From an uncultured Collinsella sp. (GTDB taxonomy: Bacteria > Actinomycetota > Coriobacteriia > Coriobacteriales > Coriobacteriaceae): a DNA stretch of 27,696 nucleotides. The stretch lies in contig CAKUEU010000022.1 in NCBI GenBank assembly GCA_934646865.1, forward strand, positions 1-27,696, read 5' to 3'. A program made the translations under genes and the position numbers. Below, in pieces: positions 16,977 through 23,968 of this stretch (within the stretch, counting starts at the first letter, position 1; every line of letters begins with the position of its first letter). A model generated the notes under the pieces. That model made no database searches and was not told the DNA's origin. It saw nothing but the letters and a program-made list of their open reading frames with translations.

Positions 16977-17033
16977 GGAACGGTCCACGTGCGGTGGTGT
17001 ACCGCCCCTTTCGTGTGCGCCGCTTGTCGAATT

Positions 17034-17085
17034 ACGTTATAGCTAGCTATATTATAGGAAGGTATAATATGGCTAGCTATAACGT
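17034..17085 (+). promoter_or_regulatory. 23-bp inverted repeat with embedded TATAAT before the ATPase gene
   Basis: Arms 17034-17056 and 17063-17085 match with one mismatch around the 6-nt loop GGAAGG. The left arm contains a self-palindrome, TATAGCTAGCTATA (17038-17051), and the right arm a near copy. TATAAT lies at 17063-17068. The structure ends 17 bp before ATG 17103, with AAGGAAGGA in between. It could be an operator for self-regulation around a -10 element, or an RNA hairpin; no good -35 element is seen. Confidence 0.6.
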
Positions 17086-17102
17086 GAAGGAAGGATGGCC
17101 CT

Positions 17103-18494
17103 ATGTTTATCGGAAGAACAGCGGAAATGTCCGAGCTCAATCGACTGTATGGCACGGGCTCCTTTGAGATGCCTGTGATTTACGGCCGCCGTCGCGTGGG
17201 TAAAACGCGCCTTATCACAGAGTTCATCCAAGGCAAGAAGGCTATTTACTTTCAAGCTCGTCGTACCAATGCGGAGGCAAACCTGCACGGCTTTAGCCAG
17301 GCGATACTTGCAGGCTCGGTTGGTGCTGCAGGCGTGTCGTTTCGTAGTTTTGACGAAGCGTTCGATGCATTGGCCACCATGGCTCGCGCGGAACGTTTGA
17401 TTGTCGTGATTGACGAGTATCCCTATCTCGCCCAATCGAATCCCGAGATCAGCTCGTTGCTGCAAGACAAGATTGATCACCTGTACAAAGAGACCAGGCT
17501 CATGCTTATCCTGTGCGGCTCGTCTCTTTCGTTTATGGAGGAACAGGTATTGGGCTACGAGAGCCCACTATACGGTAGGCGTACGGCCCAGTTTAAGATC
17601 ATGCCGCTCGATTTTACGACGACCCTCGGCCTGTGGCAGAGCATGGGTCGCGAAGACGCAGCGGTTTGCTATGGCATGACGGGCGGCATTCCTGCATATA
17701 TCGAGAAAGTCGATCCTACCGTATCGCTCAAGGGCAACATCAAGCGTCTTTTTCTTACCCCTACGGGTTATCTCTTTGAAGAGCCGAGTAACCTGCTATT
17801 GCAAGAGTGCCGCAATCCCGAGCAATATGATGCGATCGTGCAAGCAATTGCTCAGGGGCGCTCGAAGATCTCGGAGATTGCGAGCTCTACGGGAATCCCT
17901 GCGAGCAACGTAAAGAGCTATGTGGATAAGCTGGCGTCGCTTGGGATTGTCGAGCGCGAGCTGCCCCTAAACGAGACGAGCAATAAGCGAGCCGTGTATC
18001 TGCTGAGCGACCAGATGTTTAGGTTCTGGTACAAGTTTGTTCCGCAGAACATCGGGCTGATTCAAAACGATATGGCCGAGATGGCGTATAAGCGCATTGA
18101 TCCGCACGTATCGGATTACATGGGTACGGTCTTTGAGCTCATATGCAGACAATATGTGTACGAACTCGCGCGCGCGGGCCAGCTCGATGTGGTTCCGGCG
18201 AGCGTCGGGCGCTGGTGGGGGACGGATAATCGCACGCATACGCAGGAAGAAATCGACTTGATTGTTGACGATGGCGAGGGCACTGCTCTGTTTGCGGAGT
18301 GCAAATGGCGCAATGAACCGGTGGGCGAAGACGTGCTGCAAAAGCTCGTGCACCGAAGCGAGCTCTTTAGACGGCAACGAAAAAGCTATGCACTATTCTC
18401 AAAAAGCGGCTTTACGCAGGGATGTCGGGATGCCGCGGAGAGCAGGGGAGACGTCAAGCTGATCTCGTTTGCCGAGATGTGCGAGCGGAGATAA
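17103..18494 (+). CDS. ATP-binding protein, archaeal-type ATPase with DUF234 C-terminal domain
   Basis: AAGGAAGGA precedes the ATG by 7 bp. The 463-residue protein has Walker A at residues 28-35 (GRRRVGKT), Walker B with Asp104-Glu105 (LIVVIDEYPYL) and a sensor region (LILCGSSLSFMEE). A winged-helix part follows (ISEIASSTGIPASNVKSYVDKL, then DQMFRFWYKF). The DUF234 end has EEIDLIVDDGE and FAECKW near 385-402, an arrangement like the PD-(D/E)xK nuclease core. Proteins of this type are abundant in gut anaerobes and archaea, usually in variable regions, and have no settled function. Codon use is less GC-rich than the purine genes, suggesting acquisition. A transport or housekeeping role is not supported. 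Confidence 0.85.
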   Translation: MFIGRTAEMSELNRLYGTGSFEMPVIYGRRRVGKTRLITEFIQGKKAIYFQARRTNAEANLHGFSQAILAGSVGAAGVSFRSFDEAFDALATMARAERLIVVIDEYPYLAQSNPEISSLLQDKIDHLYKETRLMLILCGSSLSFMEEQVLGYESPLYGRRTAQFKIMPLDFTTTLGLWQSMGREDAAVCYGMTGGIPAYIEKVDPTVSLKGNIKRLFLTPTGYLFEEPSNLLLQECRNPEQYDAIVQAIAQGRSKISEIASSTGIPASNVKSYVDKLASLGIVERELPLNETSNKRAVYLLSDQMFRFWYKFVPQNIGLIQNDMAEMAYKRIDPHVSDYMGTVFELICRQYVYELARAGQLDVVPASVGRWWGTDNRTHTQEEIDLIVDDGEGTALFAECKWRNEPVGEDVLQKLVHRSELFRRQRKSYALFSKSGFTQGCRDAAESRGDVKLISFAEMCERR

Positions 18495-18522
18495 CCAAGC
18501 GCTCTGATGTGATGCTCGGAAT

Positions 18523-18557
18523 GGGACGCGCTTTCCCTTTGGCGGAAAGCGCGTCCC
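18523..18557. repeat. Compact copy of the array repeat: perfect 14-bp inverted pair
   Basis: GGGACGCGCTTTCC (18523-18536) and GGAAAGCGCGTCCC (18544-18557) are exact reverse complements with a 7-nt spacer, a 21-bp step. The flanks (CTCGGAAT before, AGAATCCGGG after) match the segments next to half-sites in the arrays, so it belongs to the same family. It lies 29 bp after the ATPase stop and could form a strong hairpin in the transcript, but no T tract follows. Confidence 0.85.
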
Positions 18558-18614
18558 AGAATCCGGGCAATTCGCTGGTCCGGTGGTTGAGCAAGCGCCG
18601 CGCCAAGGATGCCG

Positions 18615-18683
18615 AGCGTAAAACCTACAATGAAAACGGCGTAAAAACTGCATTGAGAATGGCGTAATTTTGCAGGATGACGT
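18615..18683 (+). repeat. Three tandem 23-bp direct repeats before a decayed ATPase gene
   Basis: Units begin at 18615, 18638 and 18661. The shared core is RGCGTAA at the start of each unit, and units 1 and 2 also share ACCTACAATGA / ACTGCATTGA. The third unit runs into the TTG at 18670 that opens the truncated DUF4143 frame. Such tandem copies before a gene suggest binding sites for a regulator; this is inference. Confidence 0.6.
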
Positions 18684-19224
18684 CGCCCGCTGGTGCTGCA
18701 GGAGCGGTGACCTGCAAACCTTGGGTTTTCGGACGAGCTTGTGCGAGAGAGCAAGCCAGTATGTGCGCTCGAAGGCCCGCGTTCGCGTGCGCCCCAAGCG
18801 CTACTTCTGCGACCCGTCACTTGCGGCGGCGTTGCTGGGGGCTACCCCTGAGCGGCTGCTTGGCGATATGCAAACGTTGGGGATGCTCTTTGAGAACCTC
18901 GTTCTGCGCGACGTGCGCGTGTTCCTTTCCACCTACGGCGGTGCCGACAACAGTGTCCATTATTTCCGAGATGAGAAGGGCCTTGAGGCCGATCTGATCG
19001 TTGAGCACGACGGGCGCTGGGGAGCCATCGAGGTCAAGCTGAGTGATGCGAAAGCAGACGATGGAGCGAGAAGTCTCAAGGCGCTGGAGAGGAAAGTGCT
19101 CTCCAATCCTGCCGCCCAGAATGCCGCGCCGGCGTTTTTGGCGGTCGTGGTTGGAAAGGGGGGCATTGCCTACACACGCGACGACAGCGTGGCGGTGATC
19201 CCCATGGCGGCACTTGGGGCGTAG
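18670..19224 (+). pseudogene. DUF4143-type ATP-binding protein, C-terminal remnant
   Basis: An open frame of about 184 codons starts at a TTG and ends at TAG 19224. From about residue 35 it matches the C-terminal DUF4143 region of AAA_14/DUF4143 ATPases: KRYFCDPSLAAALLGATPER, then LGMLFENLVLRDVRVF, then KGLEADLIVEHDGRWGAIEV, the last with a nuclease-like D-ExK arrangement. Intact members are normally about 400 or more residues with an N-terminal Walker ATPase, which is entirely missing. The first 30 residues look unrelated. This is therefore probably a deletion remnant, although the 23-bp repeats upstream, which could be the regulatory region of the full gene, remain. Confidence 0.75.
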
Positions 19225-19586
19225 TGGTTTTGCGGGTGTGCCGTGCTTCCATTACCGAAAATCCATTTGTTAGACCTGGCGTCCGCGGGTAAAATAAGGT
19301 CGACGGCAGCCCAAGTAGAGTGGAGCTGGGCAGCGCCGTTGCTTGGTCAAGAGGTCAGTGCCTTAATGGCAGCGACTTGTTATGCTTCGAATGCTGCTTG
19401 AGTGCCTCGGAAAGTTCGATAAGCGCCGTGAAGAGCAAGACCAAAGCAACCAAGAGCTCTACGAGCTCTGATGGGCCCGGGATGACCGCTGATTCAAGTC
19501 ACCGGGCCTCAATCTTTTTCATCCATTTGAATAGAGTGGGCGGCGCTCTTGGGGTCGACTGTATGGCGCGTGCCTGTCGCGTATCG
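19225..19586. other. Gene-free gap; possible small hydrophobic peptide remnant on the minus strand
   Basis: No gene is clearly present. On the minus strand an open frame ending at 19355-19357 reads ELVELLVALVLLFTALIE followed by a polar tail, like a small membrane or holin-like peptide, but there is no ATG, GTG or ribosome site in front of it. It may be a decayed gene or chance. Confidence 0.3.
19474..19519 (+). terminator. Possible plus-strand terminator
   Basis: GGCCCGG (19474-19480) and CCGGGCC (19502-19508) can pair across a 21-nt loop, followed by TCTTTTT at 19513-19519. The long loop makes it a moderate candidate for ending transcripts from the ATPase/DUF4143 side. Confidence 0.4.
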
Positions 19587-20663
19587 TTACTCTTCCTGCT
19601 GCTTGGCAGGCAAGATGTAGACGTTCTCGGCGTCCACGGCGATCTGCGCGGGGCGGTTGTAGAGGGTGTCGATCTCCTTTACGCTCTGCTTGAACGGCGT
19701 GACGTCGGGCGTCTTTGCCTGATGGAGCTTCTCGAGGAGTTTCTCGGATTGCTTGTCGTTGAACTTTCCGATGCTCTCTCCTGCACCCTCGAGCGCTTCG
19801 TCGATGAGCGAATGTTCGCCAACGGGGGTCTTTGCGATGGCATGACCGAGCAATTTGCCCGCGGACGCGATGCCGCCCAGCAGTGCCGCATCGACGGTGT
19901 CGGCAGTTCCCGCCTCGAGGGCGTCGTAACACTCGGTGTAGAGTTTACGGTAGGCGAGCGAATCGGCCTCGATCTTCGCGGTGGCGTCCGCGAGCTTTGC
20001 GGGCTCGAAGTTCTGGGCGAGCATAGGTTCGAGGAACAACGAGAACGCGTGGATGTAGGTGGCGAGCTGGCAGTCTTTGAGGTAGTCGAGCACCTTGTCG
20101 AGGCGTCTGCCCAAGCCGTCTCGCACCTCGATGAACCCTTTCTTTTTCAGGTCCGACTGCGCCAGTGAGCGGAAGAGTTCCATGTCCTGCGCGGACGACT
20201 GCTTGATGTCGAGCACCTTCATATGGGCGTTTGCCATGTAGGTGGCGTTGCCGTAGTTGAGGCCGTAACCGTTGAGGATGTCTGCGAGCGTCTTGAGGTT
20301 GCCACGCATGTTGGCCTTGTCGCGCTGACGCATGTACTCGAACATCTCGTCGACGGACTCCTGGATGGAGTCGAGCTTTTGGTTTATCTGCGCGATTGCG
20401 GCTGCCATGAACAACGACGTCGGGTCGTAAGGCACTTGAGTGACGCTCGTGGCGATGTCGCCCTCGACTACGTGGAAGCGCGCCTGTCCAAAGCCCTTGA
20501 CTGCGTCGCGGTAGCCCCCTGTGAGACCGCTGCCGTCCTTGAACGAGTTGAGTTTCGACGGATCGAGCGGGTTGCCAAATTTGTCAGTCGCCTGGAGCAG
20601 CGTGGGTACGCTCACCGTGTTAGTGACGGTGCGAAACATCGAGGGGAGCGAGGCGAACGCCAC
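19587..20663 (-). CDS. Uncharacterised helical protein, main open frame (5' end frameshifted)
   Basis: This 358-residue frame starts at GTG 20663 only because no ATG, GTG or TTG exists further up in frame. The protein continues upstream in the same frame with coherent sequence (SWQKQLASTKIHLALTQERA, then LPLERIPQLG leading into AFASLPSMFRTVTN). It is rich in helices, with INQKLDSIQESVDEMFEYMR near residues 93-112 as a likely coiled coil, and has no signal peptide, membrane segment or catalytic motif I can identify. I do not recognise the family. It stands alone between a decayed ATPase and a surface-protein gene, in an accessory region, so a defence or phage-related role is possible but not shown. 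Confidence 0.65.
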   Translation of the reverse strand: MAFASLPSMFRTVTNTVSVPTLLQATDKFGNPLDPSKLNSFKDGSGLTGGYRDAVKGFGQARFHVVEGDIATSVTQVPYDPTSLFMAAAIAQINQKLDSIQESVDEMFEYMRQRDKANMRGNLKTLADILNGYGLNYGNATYMANAHMKVLDIKQSSAQDMELFRSLAQSDLKKKGFIEVRDGLGRRLDKVLDYLKDCQLATYIHAFSLFLEPMLAQNFEPAKLADATAKIEADSLAYRKLYTECYDALEAGTADTVDAALLGGIASAGKLLGHAIAKTPVGEHSLIDEALEGAGESIGKFNDKQSEKLLEKLHQAKTPDVTPFKQSVKEIDTLYNRPAQIAVDAENVYILPAKQQEE

Positions 20664-20823
20664 GCCGAGCTGGGGAATTCGCTCGAGCGGCAGCTTGATG
20701 GCGCCGGAGATGTCCGCCCGCTCCTGGGTGAGCGCGAGGTGGATTTTGGTCGATGCGAGCTGTTTTTGCCACGAGTTCCTCTCGGCCGCCGTCCGTCGAG
20801 GGTTTGATCTCGTTGTCTGCCAT
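20664..20823 (-). pseudogene. 5' part of the helical-protein gene, separated by a frameshift
   Basis: AAGGAG lies 6 bp before ATG 20823, an ideal start, which opens MADNEIKPSTDGGREE. That frame soon leaves coding-like sequence and reads through a proline/arginine-rich stretch. The downstream frame becomes coherent at NSWQKQLASTKIH. Removing one G near 20780 (in GAGGAAC) would join the two parts into a protein of about 411 residues. Either a true frameshift mutation, a sequencing error or, less likely, a +1 recoding event explains it. Confidence 0.65.
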
Positions 20824-21005
20824 AGCGTGCTCCTTGTTTGCGTTGATCGCCGTGGGCATTATCTCATCGCTAGGTGGCTTGCCAGAGCGGGGTAGAGACC
20901 GAGCGTCTGGCAAAACTCGTTAACTGATTGCATTTCAGCGGATTGGGTTGATTGCAAGAGAAGGACGGCTATCCATCTGCCCTTCCCAGTTGAGTTCGCT
21001 TTGAG

Positions 21006-22820
21006 CTACTGTTCGTGCCTATGCTGCTTGGGCTCAAGCCTTCTCGCTGCCGCGAAGCAGGCCGTGGCCGCCATGGCTAATGCGATGCTGGCCATCCAAG
21101 CGGAGTCGCCGGTTACGGCGAGCTTTGGTTCATCGGTTGTCGTGTGTCCCGACCTTTTTGTAGACGCCTCGTCGGCGTCCTTTTCAGGAGTGGCAGGATC
21201 ACTTTTGTTGTCGCCGGGTGAATCTACATCGGTCTTGCCGCCCGCCTGCTCCCCTTGGGCCTTCCCCTCCACGGTGAAGGATGCATCGGTCGCCGTCTCG
21301 TCCTTCCAGACGGCCGTGACGGTGTGTCCGCCGGCGGCAAGCGTGTCCAGATAGGCCGGCTTGAGCTCGATAATCGTGCTGCCCTTGGTTGCGGTGTAGT
21401 TCTCAGCGGAGACCTCATTTCCGTCCACGAGGAGACGCGTGAACTCATCGAGAGGACCGCTGAAGCGGAAGGTTAGACCGTCCTCGATGCCCTTTGCATA
21501 TGCCTGCCCGTTGCCCTTGGTGGCGGCATACAGCGGGGCGGTCACGTCGAAGGTGACGTCCTCCGCGTCGTCGACATCAAAGGTCCGGACGCCGGTCTTG
21601 CCGTTACGCTCGGCGTAGGCGGAGCTGTAGACGAAGGTCTCATGACCCGCCTTGTCGAGGACCGCGAGGGCATGGATTTCAAACGAGCCCATCGAGAGCG
21701 ACGTGGGGAACTCGATTTCGATATAGCCTCTTGCCGCATCGTAGCTGCAGCTCAACGTTTTACGGGCCTTTACAGAGTTCGGGTCCTCGACATAGCCGGG
21801 GTCGCCGAGAATCGGGGAGACAGACTTCACGCCGTCCGCGTCGCCTACATTGCAATAGATGCGGAGGAGCCCGCCGACAGGGACTCTCTTCGCGGAGATG
21901 GAAACGTTCGAGACCGTGGGCGGGTTCCGGTCGATCGCGCTGCCGGTCACCTCGAAGCACAGCTCGCTCGGGTCGGCAACCGAGAAAGTCGCGCCCGAGA
22001 TGCCGTTGGCCCTGGCGTAGGAACTCTCGTACACATCGGTCTCGAACCCTAGGTCATCGGTGACCGAAAGGCCGATCAGCCTGTGCCTTCCGATCCTATT
22101 GCTGTCGAATGTGAGGTCGAACCCGTCGATAGACGAGCCTCCGTGATAATAGGCCGACGAAACGGAGCAGCCGTCGTCCTTATCCTCCCAGCCCCGCTGC
22201 AGTATGGGGGAAACGGAGCGAACACCGTCCGGGTCCGCGACGGACCAAGAGATGTGGAAGTCGGCACCGGTCGCGACCTCCCTGCTCGAGAGCGACACGG
22301 AGGACACGGTCGGCGGGTTCTGGTCCGCGGGCCCCTCGGTCACCTCATAGACGAGGGGGCTGGTGGCGAAGGTCGGAGAGTTGAGTCCCTTCTCCTCGGC
22401 ATACGCCGCGTCGTAGACATCGGTAACCCATCCAAGGCTATCGGTCACGCCGAGGCCGATGATCCGGTACCTGTAGGGCCGGTCGCTCGGGGAGGTGGGG
22501 ATATCGAAGCCCGCGGTCGTGTCGCCGGTCGACCGGAAGGCGAGGCGGGAGCTGTTGCCCTGGTCCCCGTCATCGCTATCGACGACGACCTCGACTATCG
22601 GCGTGACTGACCGCACCCCATCGGGGTCGTCCACATCGTAGCCGACATGCAGCGTGGAGCCGGCCGTGACTGTCGTCGCGGATAACGTCACGTTGGAGAT
22701 GCTGGGCGGGTTCGGGTCCGACGCGGCGAGGGCGGTTGAGGGCAAAGCTAGCGCTACGGCGGCGGACAGCGGGACGAGCAGGCTAAGCGCGAAGCGCCTG
22801 GAGAATTTCAAGGAGGTCAT
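21006..22820 (-). CDS. Sortase-type cell-surface protein with three tandem repeats
   Basis: The 604-residue protein starts with a signal peptide (basic MTSLKFSRRF, hydrophobic core, cleavage likely after ALA near residue 33). Three repeats of about 130 residues follow (about 35-165, 166-295, 296-425). Each begins with NPPxxSxVxLS, carries DPDGVRSVxPI (DADGVKSVSPI in the third) and ends with a TDVYxxxYAxxxG-like stretch. A C-terminal Ig-like domain (LTFRFSGPLDEFTRLLVDGN) and a Thr/Lys/Asp-rich linker lead to LAVTG at 567-571, a hydrophobic segment and a basic tail (RRLEPKQHRHEQ). LAVTG is an LPxTG variant used in actinobacteria, so covalent wall attachment is likely. The binding target is unknown. 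No good ribosome site is seen near the ATG. Confidence 0.85.
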   Translation of the reverse strand: MTSLKFSRRFALSLLVPLSAAVALALPSTALAASDPNPPSISNVTLSATTVTAGSTLHVGYDVDDPDGVRSVTPIVEVVVDSDDGDQGNSSRLAFRSTGDTTAGFDIPTSPSDRPYRYRIIGLGVTDSLGWVTDVYDAAYAEEKGLNSPTFATSPLVYEVTEGPADQNPPTVSSVSLSSREVATGADFHISWSVADPDGVRSVSPILQRGWEDKDDGCSVSSAYYHGGSSIDGFDLTFDSNRIGRHRLIGLSVTDDLGFETDVYESSYARANGISGATFSVADPSELCFEVTGSAIDRNPPTVSNVSISAKRVPVGGLLRIYCNVGDADGVKSVSPILGDPGYVEDPNSVKARKTLSCSYDAARGYIEIEFPTSLSMGSFEIHALAVLDKAGHETFVYSSAYAERNGKTGVRTFDVDDAEDVTFDVTAPLYAATKGNGQAYAKGIEDGLTFRFSGPLDEFTRLLVDGNEVSAENYTATKGSTIIELKPAYLDTLAAGGHTVTAVWKDETATDASFTVEGKAQGEQAGGKTDVDSPGDNKSDPATPEKDADEASTKRSGHTTTDEPKLAVTGDSAWMASIALAMAATACFAAARRLEPKQHRHEQ

Positions 22821-23145
22821 TGACGATGCCGATCTTCCATAATTGTTGCAACGATACCAGTATATCTTTGGCCCACGCTAGCCAGATGTTCTTTCCGCGA
22901 ACGGCTCGTTAGTTTAGAGACGGCGTATGGATGCCCGTCTCGTCCAAGTTTCTCGTAAGGGCGATTATGAGGGCATGAAGAGACTTTCTCGGAACAATCA
23001 ATTGGGGATATCAAAGAAATGCTGGACGCCGCCCGATCGCTCAATGCCTTTGAGGCGAAATGCGGCGCATCGGCTACGTTGTTGAGATCATTTAATCGAG
23101 CGATACGTCATTCCAGCCGAGGCCACCATCATGAGGCTTCTGTTC
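22821..23145. other. Gap of 325 bp with possible decayed coding sequence
   Basis: The left end would hold the promoter of the surface-protein gene. From about 22971 a plus-strand frame reads EQSIGDIKEMLDAARSL then NAFEAKCGASATLLRSFN, which looks protein-like, but a TGA precedes it and no start or ribosome site fits. A different frame just upstream also looks coding-like. It may be a remnant of a small gene; I do not recognise it. Confidence 0.3.
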
Positions 23146-23568
23146 CTACGCCCCCGCAATCCCGCGCGCTGCACTCAGCAGCTCGTACTCCCTTTGGCTC
23201 CACTGGCACAGCTCGGCCGCGTCGACGGCGTCGCGGCACAGGTCCAGGAACACCTCGGCGCCCTCGCAGAAGCACTCGCGGGCAAAGGCGCCGGATCCGT
23301 CCGCAACGCACGCGCCGTCGGCAAACAGCTTCCAGCTGGCCGGCTCACGTGAATCGTCTCCGAGCAGCTGAATCTGTAGCACGTGAGGATTGCCGGCGGT
23401 GCTGAGCTCTTTCTCGAGCACCTGCGCGGTAAAGCGCATCTGGTGGGAGAGGCTGCTCTTGACCATGGCCGAGGCATAGCCGCTCGGCCCGTCCAGAAGA
23501 TGCATTCGTTTTGGTTTGACGACCAGATTGTGGAAGTTGCGCTCACTGCGCACGGAGAAATTGTCCAT
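23146..23568 (-). CDS. Hypothetical protein, 140 residues
   Basis: The start is set by AAAGGAG 5 bp before ATG 23568, which begins MDNFSVRSERNFHNLVVKPK; a much longer in-frame extension upstream runs through repeats and hairpins and is not believable. The protein is soluble and acidic towards the C-terminus, with no signal peptide, membrane segment or cofactor motif. Central segments (SHQMRFTAQVLEKEL, VLQIQLLGDDSREPASWKLF) look like a mixed alpha/beta fold. I do not recognise the family. It stands alone, flanked by gaps with repeats. Confidence 0.7.
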   Translation of the reverse strand: MDNFSVRSERNFHNLVVKPKRMHLLDGPSGYASAMVKSSLSHQMRFTAQVLEKELSTAGNPHVLQIQLLGDDSREPASWKLFADGACVADGSGAFARECFCEGAEVFLDLCRDAVDAAELCQWSQREYELLSAARGIAGA

Positions 23569-23662
23569 ACGGACTCCTTTCATCGATGTTGGCAGGGCCA
23601 CCGTGCCTCTTGGCCGGTTGGCGTCGGGATCGTGGAGCCAACTCTCTACCCCGACTCTGGAT

Positions 23663-23686
23663 AAAACACGCCCGCTCCTTGCGGGC
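23663..23686 (-). terminator. Possible minus-strand terminator
   Basis: Read on the minus strand, GCCCGC, a 5-nt loop and GCGGGC (23670-23686) are followed by GTGTTTTAT. It lies downstream of the membrane-protein gene and upstream of the 140-residue gene, so it could insulate the latter. Confidence 0.5.
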
Positions 23687-23715
23687 ACGATGGAGTCTAT
23701 CAACGTGTACGGACA

Positions 23716-23763
23716 GAAATCAAGCGCCGCTTGCGAAATGACGCGCGGGCGGCGCTTGATTTC
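23716..23763. repeat. 15-bp perfect inverted repeat
   Basis: GAAATCAAGCGCCGC (23716-23730) and GCGGCGCTTGATTTC (23749-23763) are perfect inverted copies with an 18-nt loop. A T tract is absent on both sides. It lies 25 bp before the 33-bp direct repeats. Confidence 0.6.
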
Positions 23764-23787
23764 GCCGGCTGTCGCTAGGCTTAAATC

Positions 23788-23898
23788 CGAAAAAGTGCCG
23801 AAATCTCCCGTATAAAAGTACGGAAAAGTGTCGAAGATAGGCACCTTATAACTTCGGAAAAGTGTCAAATTCGATAGGCAAATTATCCGGAAAAGTAT
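23788..23898 (+). repeat. Direct repeats, four copies at 33-34 bp spacing
   Basis: CGRAAAAGTR begins at 23788, 23821, 23855 and 23888. Between copies there are related AT-rich stretches, two of them containing GATAGGCA and TTATA/TTATC, plus TATAAAA in the first. Regular same-strand copies with TATA-like cores look like a promoter/operator array reading rightward, but the next long plus-strand gene is missing: only a short frame starting MTKQHLEAGAGRG at about 23905 follows. Confidence 0.65.
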
Positions 23899-23968
23899 AG
23901 CTGGATGACAAAACAGCACTTAGAAGCCGGTGCTGGACGGGGGGTCCTGCGGCCGCCTTCAGCCCTCG

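Noticed and set aside
23019..23405. Plus-strand open frame of 128 codons
   Set aside because: It overlaps the better supported minus-strand gene at 23146-23568, becomes Arg/Pro-rich in the overlap, and lacks a ribosome site.
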